Shown here in pieces: positions 1-8,959 of a stretch of DNA of 64,000 bases; the first letter of the stretch is position 1, and every line of letters begins with the position of its first letter. The position numbers and the translations under genes were made by a program. The notes beneath the pieces were generated by a model. The model was given only the letters and a program-made list of their open reading frames with translations. It had not been told where the DNA came from and did no database searches. Source of the DNA: Pseudomonas kairouanensis (GTDB lineage: Bacteria > Pseudomonadota > Gammaproteobacteria > Pseudomonadales > Pseudomonadaceae); assembly GCF_004682055.1 (NCBI RefSeq), contig NZ_QUZU01000002.1, positions 62,001-126,000 of the forward strand, in the 5' to 3' direction.

Positions 1-2
1 TG

Positions 3-578
3 GATGCAGAATGGATAACGTTCCTGGGGAGTGACGATTATTTTAGCTCGCCATCGGCGCTATCATCGGTAATTGAACACCTAGATGCTGCCCGCGAGCG
101 CGGCATTAACATCGTCTATGGAAAAAATAATCTCGTCGATCAGTCTGGAGCATATATTGCAGAGGTTGGTCTGCCTTGGGAGATGGCAAGTGTCGGTTTG
201 AAAAACAAGATGACGATACGTCACCCGGGTTGCTTTCATCATGCTTCTTTGTTTGACGCAGGGAATGGATTTGACGAGAGTTATAAGGTAATAGGTGATT
301 ACCATTTTATTCTGCGCGCGCTTCGTGCGCAGGAGGCTGGCTTTTATCCTTTTTCAGTCGTCTCTCATCGCGTGGGAGGGCTTAGTAATAAGCCGAGTTT
401 GATGATGTCTATTATTCGTGAGAATTTCAGGCTTCGGAAAGAGTTGGCTCTATCTCCAGTGTATTTGGTTGACTCGATTTTTCTCAAGCGATTGACTCTT
501 TTCGTGCTTAGTGTTGTGTTGGGTGATCGTGGGGTGATGAGGCTGCTATCGGTTTATGGAGGGGCTGTGAAGAAATGA
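3..578 (+). CDS. Family 2 glycosyltransferase, 5' end outside window
   Basis: The reading frame is open from the first bases of the window, so the N-terminal half of the protein is missing. The first visible residues, DAEWITFLGSDDYF, carry the DD nucleotide-sugar/metal motif of GT-A (family 2) glycosyltransferases that usually sits near residue 85-95. The remaining ~190 residues contain the conserved HPGCFHHASLF and YHFILRAL segments of this family. The likely role is adding a sugar to the O-antigen repeat unit at the cytoplasmic face of the inner membrane. Donor and acceptor cannot be read from sequence. It overlaps the next gene by four bases (ATGA), so the two are probably translationally coupled. 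Codon use is AT-rich compared with genes beyond 15 kb. Confidence 0.85.
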   Translation, partial: DAEWITFLGSDDYFSSPSALSSVIEHLDAARERGINIVYGKNNLVDQSGAYIAEVGLPWEMASVGLKNKMTIRHPGCFHHASLFDAGNGFDESYKVIGDYHFILRALRAQEAGFYPFSVVSHRVGGLSNKPSLMMSIIRENFRLRKELALSPVYLVDSIFLKRLTLFVLSVVLGDRGVMRLLSVYGGAVKK

Positions 579-1630
579 AAATCTGCTATGTGGTTCCGGC
601 CATTGTTAATAAAGCCCCTATTTTAGTGGTTTTGCAGTTGTGCGAGCAGATGCTTCTTAAGGGGCATGATGTTACGGTGCTTTATTTTGACGAGCGTGTC
701 GAGATTGAGTTGCTCGCGGGTGTAAGCTTTGAGCGAGTTGGTTTTTATAGGACCTTTGATTTTTCTATCTATGATGTAGTTCACTCTCACTTGTTGAGAG
801 CTGATGCTTTTGTATTCAGAAATAAATCGTTATTTGGTAAGGTGCGCTATGTAAGTACGCTGCATAATTATGTGGAGAGGGAATTGTATTTTCACTACAA
901 CAAATTTGTCTCTTTTGTTTTTAGTTTTATTTGGAATGTATGTTGGTTGCGACACAATCGTTTGGTTGTTTTGAGTGAGGATGCGGTTAAGTACTACTCG
1001 AGGTTTTCATATAATAAGAAAATAACCCGGGTTTACAATGGTCGGGATGTTGTTATTAATTATGGTTTGATCGAGGATTGGTGCGCTACTGAGATCAGCG
1101 CGTTAAAGGCTTGTGTAGATGTTTTATTGGGTACGTACTGCGTGCTCACTGCCACTAAAGGCGTTGATCAGTTAATTAGGTTGTTGAGTGAAAATGCTCG
1201 GGTGGGGCTGGTGGTTATTGGTGATGGGCCGGCGAAGAAGTCATTGCAAGAGCTGAGTGTAACGTTGGGTGTTGATAATCGTTGTGTCTTTATTCCGTCC
1301 GTTCCATATGCGCACCAATGTAATATTTTTTTCGATGTATTTGCCATGCCTTCGCGCGCGGAAGGTTTTGGGCTTGCTTTGATTGAGGCTGCCCTCCATT
1401 CGAAAAAGATCGTGTGCTCAGATATCCCTATCTTTCGGGAACTTTTCACTGAGGAGGCGGTTTGTTTTTTCAAAGTGGATGATGTGCCTAGCCTTAACGC
1501 AGCGGTGATGAAGTGCGTGGCCGACGAGTCTAAGGCAGCGGCGGTGCTGAAAGTTGCTCGTGAGCGTTATAGCTCTTCTGCGATGGCGTCCAGCTATCTT
1601 ATGGTCTATGAGGGGTTGCAGCGTGACTAA
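575..1630 (+). CDS. Family 4 glycosyltransferase of the O-antigen cluster
   Basis: This 351-residue protein has the two-domain GT-B layout. The N-terminal half starts MKICYVVPAI and has a VVHSHLLRAD segment. The C-terminal half has SRAEGFGLALIEAALHSKK near residues 262-280, which is the E-x7-E donor-binding motif of retaining family 4 enzymes. It probably transfers a hexose or deoxyhexose from a nucleotide sugar to the lipid-linked O-unit. The start overlaps the upstream glycosyltransferase stop by ATGA, and the stop overlaps the next gene's GTG start by eight bases. The DNA is AT-rich, as is usual for O-antigen cassettes acquired by exchange. The sugar specificity cannot be told. Confidence 0.85.
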   Translation: MKICYVVPAIVNKAPILVVLQLCEQMLLKGHDVTVLYFDERVEIELLAGVSFERVGFYRTFDFSIYDVVHSHLLRADAFVFRNKSLFGKVRYVSTLHNYVERELYFHYNKFVSFVFSFIWNVCWLRHNRLVVLSEDAVKYYSRFSYNKKITRVYNGRDVVINYGLIEDWCATEISALKACVDVLLGTYCVLTATKGVDQLIRLLSENARVGLVVIGDGPAKKSLQELSVTLGVDNRCVFIPSVPYAHQCNIFFDVFAMPSRAEGFGLALIEAALHSKKIVCSDIPIFRELFTEEAVCFFKVDDVPSLNAAVMKCVADESKAAAVLKVARERYSSSAMASSYLMVYEGLQRD

Positions 1631-2597
1631 CTTTAAGGTTTTGGTTACCGGTGGGTCAGGCTTTATAGGGACCAACTTGGTGTGCCGGCTAAAGGAATTG
1701 GGGTGTGCGGTTCTAAGCCTTGATGTGGCGCCACCCAGAAATAGTGACAATTTCGACGTCCACCACTATTGTGATATTTGCGATTTAGAGCTACTGGCTG
1801 AGGCGTTTGAGTTATTCAAGCCCAATTATGTATTTCACCTTGCGGCGCGTACAGATCTTTGTGGTAAGACCCTGGAGGACTACCGGGAAAATATTGCGGG
1901 TGTGGAGAACTTGTGCAAGGTTCTGTCCTCGGCTCATTACGTCAGGCATACCGTATTTGCTTCCAGTATGCTGGTTTGTAGGGCTGGGCATATACCGTCT
2001 ACGATCGAAGATGTTTCGCCGACTACGGTATACGGCAAAAGCAAGGTAGAGGGTGAGCGCATCGTTAAGAAGTGGAAGGCGCAGGTACCCAGATGCACTA
2101 TCGTACGTCCTACATCTATTTGGGGGCCTTGGTTTGGAGAACCTTATCGAAATTTCTTCGATATAGTGCTCGCCGGTCGCTATATTCGAATTGGCAATGC
2201 GTCGAGCACGAAAACGTACGGTTATGTAGAAAACACAGTGAATCAGATCATTTCTATTTCTCAATCGCCTGACGACAGGGTTGAATATTATTATATTGGT
2301 GATACGCCACCCCTGAATGTCGATGAGTGGAGTTTGAGCATTGTATCGCTTGCAGGTCGTCGGAAGCCGATCAAGGCGCCGATGTTTTTTTTCCACAGCT
2401 TGGCGCTTGTTGGTGATGCCTGCAATTTTGTCGGTTTGAGGTTTCCTTTTGGTAGTTTTAGGCTGAGAAACATGACAACTGATAATGTTGTGAATTGCTC
2501 TCCTGCGGAAAAGTCGAATGCATACCCCGCAGTAGGGCAGGAGGAGGGCATTGCGAAAACATTGTCATGGCTGAAGGTGCCATCAGTTGCAAAATAG
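1623..2597 (+). CDS. NAD-dependent nucleotide-sugar epimerase/dehydratase (extended SDR)
   Basis: The protein is about 324 residues from a GTG start, chosen because the Rossmann signature VLVTGGSGFIG then falls at the very N-terminus and GAGG lies about eight bases upstream. It has the extended short-chain dehydrogenase landmarks: the glycine-rich loop, a catalytic-region FASSM serine, and YGKSK supplying the YxxxK pair near residues 143-147. It probably epimerises, reduces or dehydrates a nucleotide-activated sugar for the O-antigen. The C-terminal substrate region is divergent, so the product is not assignable. It overlaps the upstream glycosyltransferase, which suggests co-translation. About 417 bases without an intact gene follow it. 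Confidence 0.8.
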   Translation: MTNFKVLVTGGSGFIGTNLVCRLKELGCAVLSLDVAPPRNSDNFDVHHYCDICDLELLAEAFELFKPNYVFHLAARTDLCGKTLEDYRENIAGVENLCKVLSSAHYVRHTVFASSMLVCRAGHIPSTIEDVSPTTVYGKSKVEGERIVKKWKAQVPRCTIVRPTSIWGPWFGEPYRNFFDIVLAGRYIRIGNASSTKTYGYVENTVNQIISISQSPDDRVEYYYIGDTPPLNVDEWSLSIVSLAGRRKPIKAPMFFFHSLALVGDACNFVGLRFPFGSFRLRNMTTDNVVNCSPAEKSNAYPAVGQEEGIAKTLSWLKVPSVAK

Positions 2598-3014
2598 TCG
2601 CATATCTCGAGTTGTCCCACCGCTTCATGGTGGGGCGCTCAAGGACGTAATTTCCTTTTCTGGATGGGGATTCGCAAGCTTCAGCATGCATGTGCTAGGT
2701 GGTGCTTTACCTGTTAAATCAAGGGTCTACGCTTGCTCAAACACTTTTCAGTGCTCCGGCGTCATGCTAAGGTTCTCATTGTCGCCAGGCTTTATGTTCG
2801 GTCGGTATAAGTGCTTTGTGCTGTCGAGTCATCCAGCGGTAGTGCTGTTTCGGTCGTGTTGTTAAATACGTTTTTTGTAAAGTCTGGACGTGTGGTGGAG
2901 GTACAGGACCCGCGTATTTCCGAAGGGGCTGAATTGCGACGGAATATAGAAGATGTCTTTAAATTTCATTGATTTTCCCAAAGTTACCCGTTGTGTGCTG
3001 AAGGGCTGTAATGT
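2598..3014 (+). other. Gap with a possible gene remnant
   Basis: No convincing intact gene is present here. A short open frame from a GTG at 2811 to the TGA at 2970-2972 ends in VVEVQDPRISEGAELRRNIE, which reads like the tail of a real protein. The frame upstream of it is closed by stops. The stretch is most simply read as the decayed 3' part of a lost O-antigen gene, but I do not recognise the family. No promoter or terminator stands out. Confidence 0.35.
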
Positions 3015-4512
3015 ATGAATAGCGCTCGCAAGAGCGTAGCAGCGAACTTCCTGGGGCAGATCTGGGCAGCCTTGATGGGAATCTGCTTTGTACCTTTGTA
3101 CTTAAAGTTTATTGGCGTTGAAGGTTACGGCTTAATTGGATTGTTTGTAATTCTTTCTGCTGCGATGACGATGCTTGATGGGGGGGCGGTGCGGTGGCGA
3201 CTACAGAGGCTTCAGTATATGAGGCGGCTTCGCCGACTGAAAAACTAAAAGTGGTTTTACTACTGAGAAGCGTTGAGTGGATATTTTGGGGTGTAGCGCT
3301 CACGGCCGGCACGGTCGTCATATGTTTGGCACCGGTGATTTCTTACTATTGGCTTGATGTGACGCCCAGCAAGCTGGAGTCGGTGACTCAGTCGCTAAGA
3401 GTCATGGGCGTGGCGTTGGTTCTTCAGTTTCCTATCGCATTCTATTATGGCATTCTGACAGGGCTTCAGAAGCAAGTCGAATTAAATATTGCGACCTTTG
3501 TTTTTGCAACGTTGCGTTCGGTCGGTACTGTGCTGGTGTTGTGGCTTGTTTCACCTACGGTCGAGTGGTTCTTCATATGGCAGTGTGTGATAAATGTTCT
3601 GACCGTTTTTATTTTGCGTATTCAGTTGGTTCGAGAGTTGGGCTGCTGGAAGCAATCTCGGCCGTTTTCTGTTGAGGCGCTGCGTCGCCTTCGTGGCTTT
3701 GCAGTTGGTGTTGGGGTGACAAACGCCCTGGCGTTTTTATTGATGCAGGCCGACAAAATCGTGTTGTCAAAAACGCTGTCATTGACGGATTTTGGTTATT
3801 ACATGCTTGCGTGGACGTTAGGAACGATTGCCTTCAGGATGATATCGCCAGTCTTTAATGCTTATTATCCTAAACTCGTTGCAGCGGTGGCTTCTGGAGA
3901 TACAGCAGATGTGTTTGGGTCATACATCAGGGCAAGTCAGATACTGTCGATGCTGGTCGTTCCGTTTTCTGTGTGGATTGCAGTGTACAGCCACCCGTTG
4001 CTTGCGCTGTGGACCAGGGATTCGAATATCGCCGCCGCTGCCAGCGGACCGCTCGTGATACTGATTGTGGGTACGATGGTTCGTTCGTTTATGCATATGC
4101 CTTATGCGTTGCAATTGGCCCATGGCTGGACCCGGTTCAGCGTCTGGCAAAATTTATCGCCGCGCGTCTTGTGGTCCCATTGACGTATTATTTGGCCAGT
4201 ACCTACGGGCTCACCGGTAGTGCATGGCCTTGGCTGTTACTGAACTTGGGTTTTGTTGTCTTGTACCCGCCGATTATTTTTAGAAAGTTAGGTGTCAAGC
4301 CGTCGAAGCTTTGGTACCTGGAAGCAATTGTCATCCCAATAATGATTTCAGTGTGTTCATTGTGGTTTTTCAAGTTGATCTATGACGTTTTAAGTGTCGG
4401 TAATATTTTTTTGATTTTTTTATCGCTAGGGGTAAGCTATGTTCTCGTGGCGCTCCGGTTGTTCGTTTTTCGCTTTGATATCCAGAGGGTTCAGTGGAGA
4501 ATTGCACTGTAA
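3015..4512 (+). pseudogene. wzx: O-antigen flippase (Wzx-like), broken by two frameshifts
   Basis: Three successive reading frames join into one MATE/MOP-type flippase of ~498 residues with many membrane segments. Frame one (3015 to ~3180) begins MNSARKSVAANFLGQIWAAL. Frame two (~3190 to ~4150) carries the middle membrane helices. Frame three (~4156-4512) carries LVVPLTYYLASTYGLTGSAW and the C-terminus. The first break is at a run of seven G (3180-3186). The second is at AAAATTT (4149-4155). Each is explained by a single missing base. A flippase would move lipid-linked O-units to the periplasm. Either the gene is truly inactive or phase-variable, or both breaks are base-calling errors at homopolymers. 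Flanking genes are intact. Confidence 0.75.
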
Positions 4513-4642
4513 TACATTAATGAGCCCTATGACGCTGGCGCAGCCTCGGCAGCCCTTGTTCAAATTGGCAGTGGCTTTGATGCGCTACGAGCTTAGTTTT
4601 TAATCGGTTGGGGCTTAATCTTCTCTCGAGCGAAAAAATAAT

Positions 4643-5743
4643 ATGCGTGTTGCTTTCGATTATCAAATATTCGCCTTGCAAAACTACGGTGGAATTTCTC
4701 GTTATTTTTGCCGCATTGCCGAGCAGATGGCTCAGGCGGGTACCGATGTGAGGGTTTTTTCGCCCCTATACCGCAATGCTTATTTAAATGAATTGTCTGA
4801 CGAGATCGTTCATGGGCGTTGGATAGAAAATTATCCGCGTTATACAGCTAGGCTCATGCTGGGGTATAACCGTCTTCAAGGGCGAGTGGCGATGAGCCGT
4901 TGGCGGCCCCAGGTGGTGCATGAAACCTATTACGCCCGTTCTAGCACGGCCCCCAAGGGGTGCCCGACTGTTCTGACGGTCTACGATATGATCCATGAAC
5001 TGTACCCCGAAAGCTTCTCTTCAGAAGATAAGACATCCCAGCTCAAGCGACGGGCGGTAGAGCGTGCGGACCACGTCATCTGTATTTCAGAGAGCACACG
5101 GCAAGACCTCATGAGGCTGTTTGCTGTCCCCGAAAGCAAGTTGTCTGTTGTTCACTTGGGCTTTGAGCAATTCAAACTGGTCGCGGAAAAAAAACAGGCC
5201 CGGTGGCCCAGACCCTACCTGTTGTATGTCGGGGCGCGCTTTGCCTACAAGAACTTCGCCGGGCTGCTTCGTGCCGTGGCGGGCTCAACACGGTTGAAGT
5301 CGGATTTCGACATTGTTGCCTTTGGCGGCGGTGGATTCTCCGCAAGCGAACATGAGTTGATGCAGCGCCTCGGTTTTGCAGTGGGTCAGGTGCGGCAGAT
5401 GGGTGGGGACGATGCGTTAATGGGTGACCTCTATGAGGGCGCCCAGGCGTTCGTCTATCCGTCTATCTATGAGGGCTTTGGCCTTCCTCCGTTGGAGGCG
5501 ATGGCGCATTCTTGCCCTGTCATCAGTAGTGGTACCAGTTCAATGCCTGAAATCATCGGTGATGCAGGTGTTTTTTTCGACCCTGTTAATGATGATGAAA
5601 TGGCTGGAGCGATAGAAAGGGTGGTTTACTCTGACAGCGAAGTTGCGAGATTGGTGGCGCTCGGTCATGAGCGCTTAAATCATTTTTCATGGCAGCGCTG
5701 TAGCCAAGAAACACTATCGATCTACAATTCATTACAAAGGTAA
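4643..5743 (+). CDS. Family 4 glycosyltransferase, WbpY/WbpZ-like
   Basis: The 366-residue GT-B protein begins RVAFDYQIFALQNYGGISRY, the N-terminal acceptor-side signature of mannosyl/rhamnosyltransferases such as those of Pseudomonas D-rhamnan synthesis. The donor-binding motif SIYEGFGLPPLEAMA lies near residues 272-286. It probably adds a GDP-activated sugar (mannose-derived) to the growing O-chain, which fits the GDP-mannose pathway genes immediately downstream. The next gene starts five bases after its stop. About 130 bases without a gene precede it after the broken flippase. The exact linkage cannot be predicted. Confidence 0.82.
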   Translation: MRVAFDYQIFALQNYGGISRYFCRIAEQMAQAGTDVRVFSPLYRNAYLNELSDEIVHGRWIENYPRYTARLMLGYNRLQGRVAMSRWRPQVVHETYYARSSTAPKGCPTVLTVYDMIHELYPESFSSEDKTSQLKRRAVERADHVICISESTRQDLMRLFAVPESKLSVVHLGFEQFKLVAEKKQARWPRPYLLYVGARFAYKNFAGLLRAVAGSTRLKSDFDIVAFGGGGFSASEHELMQRLGFAVGQVRQMGGDDALMGDLYEGAQAFVYPSIYEGFGLPPLEAMAHSCPVISSGTSSMPEIIGDAGVFFDPVNDDEMAGAIERVVYSDSEVARLVALGHERLNHFSWQRCSQETLSIYNSLQR

Positions 5744-5747
5744 TACT

Positions 5748-6707
5748 TTGGAATATTCAGAAAAAACCGCCCTGATTTGCGGTGTGAGTGGCCAAGATGG
5801 TGCTTATCTCGCAAAGCTGTTGCTGAGTAAGGGCTATTCCGTTTGGGGGACATCCCGGGATGCGCAGGGCTCTTCATTCGTAAATCTGAGACGACTGGAC
5901 ATATTCTCCAGGGTGAAATTGCTGTCGATGGTGCCCGAGGACTTTCGCAGTGTTTTCATGGCACTCAAGCGTAGCGAGCCAGATGAAGTCTACTTTCTGG
6001 CAGGGCAGTCTTCAGTCGGACTGTCGTTCGAGCAGCCTGCTGAAACAATTCAGAGCATTACGCTGGGTACACTGAATATGCTTGAAGCATGTCGGATGAC
6101 GGAACGTCCGATTCGCTTTTATCAAGCGGGCTCCAGCGAGTGTTTTGGTGATACCAATGGCGAGCCAGCTTCCGAGGGCACCGCTTTCCATCCTCGAAGC
6201 CCTTATGCCGTGGCTAAGTCCTCAGCGTTCTGGCTGGTTGATAACTACCGTGAGGCTTATAATCTTTTTGCGTGTACGGGCATCTTGTTTAACCATGAAT
6301 CCCCTTTACGCCCCTCCAGATTTGTAACACAAAAAATCGTGACTACGGCCAAACGAATTGCTGCGGGGTCCAAGGAGCGGTTGACGCTTGGGCGTCTGGA
6401 TATCGCGCGTGATTGGGGAGCCGCCTCGGAGTACGTTGATGCAATGTGGCGGATGCTGCAGTGTGACGACCCCAGTGATTTCGTGATCGCAACCGGTCAA
6501 ACGCATAAGCTGGAAAGCTTTGTCACTGAAGCATTCACACAATTGGGCCTCGACTGGAAGGCTCATGTCGACCAATCGACTGAGTTCTTTCGACCCACTG
6601 ATCTATTGGTCAGTCGCGCCTGTCCAGAGAAGGCCGAACAGGTTTTGGGCTGGAAGGCAAAATCGACGATGCCTGATGTCATTACCTGCATGCTAAATGC
6701 GATTTAA
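5748..6707 (+). CDS. GDP-mannose 4,6-dehydratase-like protein, short paralogue
   Basis: This 319-residue extended SDR starts at TTG, with AAAGG seven bases upstream overlapping the previous stop. It has VSGQDGAYLAKLL at the N-terminus, a GSSECFG segment and SPYAVAK (YxxxK), all Gmd landmarks. The usual Thr of the Gmd TSE triad is replaced by Ser. It is about 55 residues shorter than the Gmd encoded next to it, and the cofactor-binding loop after the glycine motif is reduced. It may be a second dehydratase, or a reductase/epimerase acting on the 4-keto intermediate. Its position between a glycosyltransferase and gmd ties it to GDP-deoxyhexose synthesis. Confidence 0.75.
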   Translation: MEYSEKTALICGVSGQDGAYLAKLLLSKGYSVWGTSRDAQGSSFVNLRRLDIFSRVKLLSMVPEDFRSVFMALKRSEPDEVYFLAGQSSVGLSFEQPAETIQSITLGTLNMLEACRMTERPIRFYQAGSSECFGDTNGEPASEGTAFHPRSPYAVAKSSAFWLVDNYREAYNLFACTGILFNHESPLRPSRFVTQKIVTTAKRIAAGSKERLTLGRLDIARDWGAASEYVDAMWRMLQCDDPSDFVIATGQTHKLESFVTEAFTQLGLDWKAHVDQSTEFFRPTDLLVSRACPEKAEQVLGWKAKSTMPDVITCMLNAI

Positions 6708-6737
6708 CAGTAACTCTAAGAATTTTAGGACTTAAAC

Positions 6738-7862
6738 ATGACCCTGAAGAAAGCGCTAATTACCGGGATCACCGGCCAGGACGGCTCTTACTTGGCCGAA
6801 CTGTTGTTGGAAAAAGGCTATGAAGTCCACGGTATCAAACGACGCGCATCCTCCTTTAATACACAACGTGTTGATCACATCTATCAGGATCCGCATGTTG
6901 ATAATCAGTGCTTTATCTTGCATTACGGGGATCTCACCGACTCGTCGAACCTGACCCGCATCATTCAGGAGGTGCAACCTGACGAGGTTTACAACCTCGG
7001 CGCGCAATCTCACGTGGCTGTGAGCTTTGAGTCTCCGGAATATACGGCTGACGTCGATGCAATGGGCACCCTGCGAATTCTCGAGGCGATCCGTCTGCTC
7101 GGGCTCGAGAAAAAGACCCGTTTCTACCAAGCCTCCACTTCCGAACTCTATGGCCTGGTGCAAGAAACACCGCAGAAAGAAACCACACCGTTCTATCCGC
7201 GCTCGCCCTACGCTGTTGCGAAACTCTACGCGTACTGGATTGTGGTCAACTACCGCGAAGCATATGGCATGCATGCCTGTAACGGCATTCTCTTCAATCA
7301 CGAATCACCGCGACGTGGCGAGACTTTTGTCACCCGAAAAATCACCCGTGGTCTTGCAAACATTGCCCAGGGCCTTGAACAGTGCCTTTACATGGGTAAC
7401 ATGGATGCGTTGCGAGATTGGGGTCATGCCAAAGACTACGTTCGCATGCAATGGATGATGCTGCAGCAAGACGTACCTGAAGATTTCGTTATTGCGACAG
7501 GCGTTCAGTATTCTGTACGCGACTTCATTCGTTGGTCTGCTGCTGAGCTTGGCCTGACCTTGCGTTTTGAAGGCACAGGTGTAGATGAGCGGGGCATCAT
7601 CGAGTCGATTGTTGGAGATAAGGCCCCAGCGCTCAAAGTCGGCGATACGCTCGTTCGTGTTGATCCACGTTATTTCCGCCCGGCCGAAGTTGAAACACTG
7701 CTTGGAGATCCTACCAAGGCCAAGACGAAGTTAGGTTGGGTACCGGAAATCACTGCCCAGGAGATGTGTGCGGAAATGGTTCGCGAGGATTTGAAAGTCG
7801 CCCAGCGTCATGCATTGTTGAAGAATCATGGCTATGACTTGCCGGTGTCGCTGGAGAACTAA
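6738..7862 (+). CDS. gmd: GDP-mannose 4,6-dehydratase
   Basis: This 374-residue protein converts GDP-D-mannose to GDP-4-keto-6-deoxy-D-mannose in the cytoplasm using bound NADP. It shows the full Gmd signature: [19 protein letters not shown] at the N-terminus, the [14 protein letters not shown] cofactor/tetramer loop, STSELYG with the Thr-Glu catalytic pair, and [15 protein letters not shown] with the catalytic Tyr and Lys. The length is standard for the family. It lies one base upstream of the GDP-fucose synthase gene, which uses its product, and downstream of a shorter paralogue. The likely substrate supplier is the manC gene in the same cluster. Confidence 0.95.
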   Translation: MTLKKALITGITGQDGSYLAELLLEKGYEVHGIKRRASSFNTQRVDHIYQDPHVDNQCFILHYGDLTDSSNLTRIIQEVQPDEVYNLGAQSHVAVSFESPEYTADVDAMGTLRILEAIRLLGLEKKTRFYQASTSELYGLVQETPQKETTPFYPRSPYAVAKLYAYWIVVNYREAYGMHACNGILFNHESPRRGETFVTRKITRGLANIAQGLEQCLYMGNMDALRDWGHAKDYVRMQWMMLQQDVPEDFVIATGVQYSVRDFIRWSAAELGLTLRFEGTGVDERGIIESIVGDKAPALKVGDTLVRVDPRYFRPAEVETLLGDPTKAKTKLGWVPEITAQEMCAEMVREDLKVAQRHALLKNHGYDLPVSLEN

Positions 7863-7863
7863 C

Positions 7864-8841
7864 ATGCCACGTCAATTGAGCGAATGTGTTTTTGTTGCTG
7901 GCCACAAGGGGATGGTAGGTTCGGCCATCGTCCGGCGTCTTCAAGCGTTGGGTTATATCAATATTGTGACCCGCGACAGGGCTCAATTGAATTTGCTGGA
8001 TCAACGCGCGGTGACGGAATTTTTTGCCGAAAACAAAATCGAGCAAGTCTATATGGCAGCGGCCAAGGTGGGTGGCATTTATGCCAACAACAACTACCCG
8101 GCCGAGTTCATCTACGAAAACCTGACAATGCAGGCGAACATTGTCCATGCGGCGCACCAGCACGATGTGCAGAAAATTTTGTTTCTCGGCTCCTCGTGCA
8201 TCTATCCCATCAAGGTTCTGCAGCCGATGGCTGAAGAAGCGCTGCTGACCGGGGTTCTTGAACCTACCAATGAGCCTTACGCGATTGCGAAGATCGCCGG
8301 GATCAAGTTGTGCGAGAGTTACAACCGCCAATATGGGCGTGACTATCGCAGCGCAATGCCCACTAACCTGTATGGCCCGAATGATAACTTCCACCCGCAA
8401 AACTCCCACGTCATACCGGCGCTTCTGCGTCGGTTCCATGACGCCGTCGAACAGGGCGTTGAGGAGGTTGTCATATGGGGCAGCGGCACGCCGATGCGTG
8501 AATTCCTGCATGTCGATGACATGGCCGGCGCCTCAGTTTACATCATGGAATTGGATCAGGACCTGTATGGCGCCTATACCCAGCCGATGCTCTCTCATAT
8601 CAACGTCGGTACCGGGGAGGACTGCACTATTCGAGAGCTGGCCGAAACCATCGCCAAGGTCACCGGATTTAAGGGGCGGCTGAGTTTTGATGCCACTAAG
8701 CCGGACGGGCCGCCAAGAAAGCTGATGGATGTTTCGCGTCTAGGGCGACTAGGATGGCGTGCGACTATCAGCCTCGAGGACGGGTTGCGAGATGCCTATG
8801 CCTGGTTCTCCGATAACGCCTTGCAAGCTCGTTCGCGCTAG
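7864..8841 (+). CDS. fcl: GDP-L-fucose synthase
   Basis: The ATG at 7864 gives a 325-residue protein and is preferred over an upstream in-frame start inside gmd. The enzyme epimerises C3/C5 and reduces C4 of GDP-4-keto-6-deoxymannose to give GDP-L-fucose. Visible landmarks are [15 protein letters not shown] (NADP loop), FLGSSCIYP with the catalytic Ser/Cys, and [16 protein letters not shown] with YxxxK. It follows gmd by one base, so the two are certainly co-transcribed. Together with Gmd and ManC this predicts L-fucose, or a sugar derived from the same intermediate, in the O-antigen. Confidence 0.93.
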   Translation: MPRQLSECVFVAGHKGMVGSAIVRRLQALGYINIVTRDRAQLNLLDQRAVTEFFAENKIEQVYMAAAKVGGIYANNNYPAEFIYENLTMQANIVHAAHQHDVQKILFLGSSCIYPIKVLQPMAEEALLTGVLEPTNEPYAIAKIAGIKLCESYNRQYGRDYRSAMPTNLYGPNDNFHPQNSHVIPALLRRFHDAVEQGVEEVVIWGSGTPMREFLHVDDMAGASVYIMELDQDLYGAYTQPMLSHINVGTGEDCTIRELAETIAKVTGFKGRLSFDATKPDGPPRKLMDVSRLGRLGWRATISLEDGLRDAYAWFSDNALQARSR

Positions 8842-8959
8842 GCTGAAAATCCATCCTAGCAGCCTTTTCCAAGGCTTGGGTTATCCACTTAATGGTTCCC
8901 GTGCATACTACACTCGCGCCTGCACCGCAGCGCTGACCTCGGTCTCAAAGGATGATTGA

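Noticed and set aside
8877..8909. Internal promoter before manC (TTATCC-N17-CATACT)
   Set aside because: The -35 hexamer matches the consensus at only three of six positions; not enough to call.
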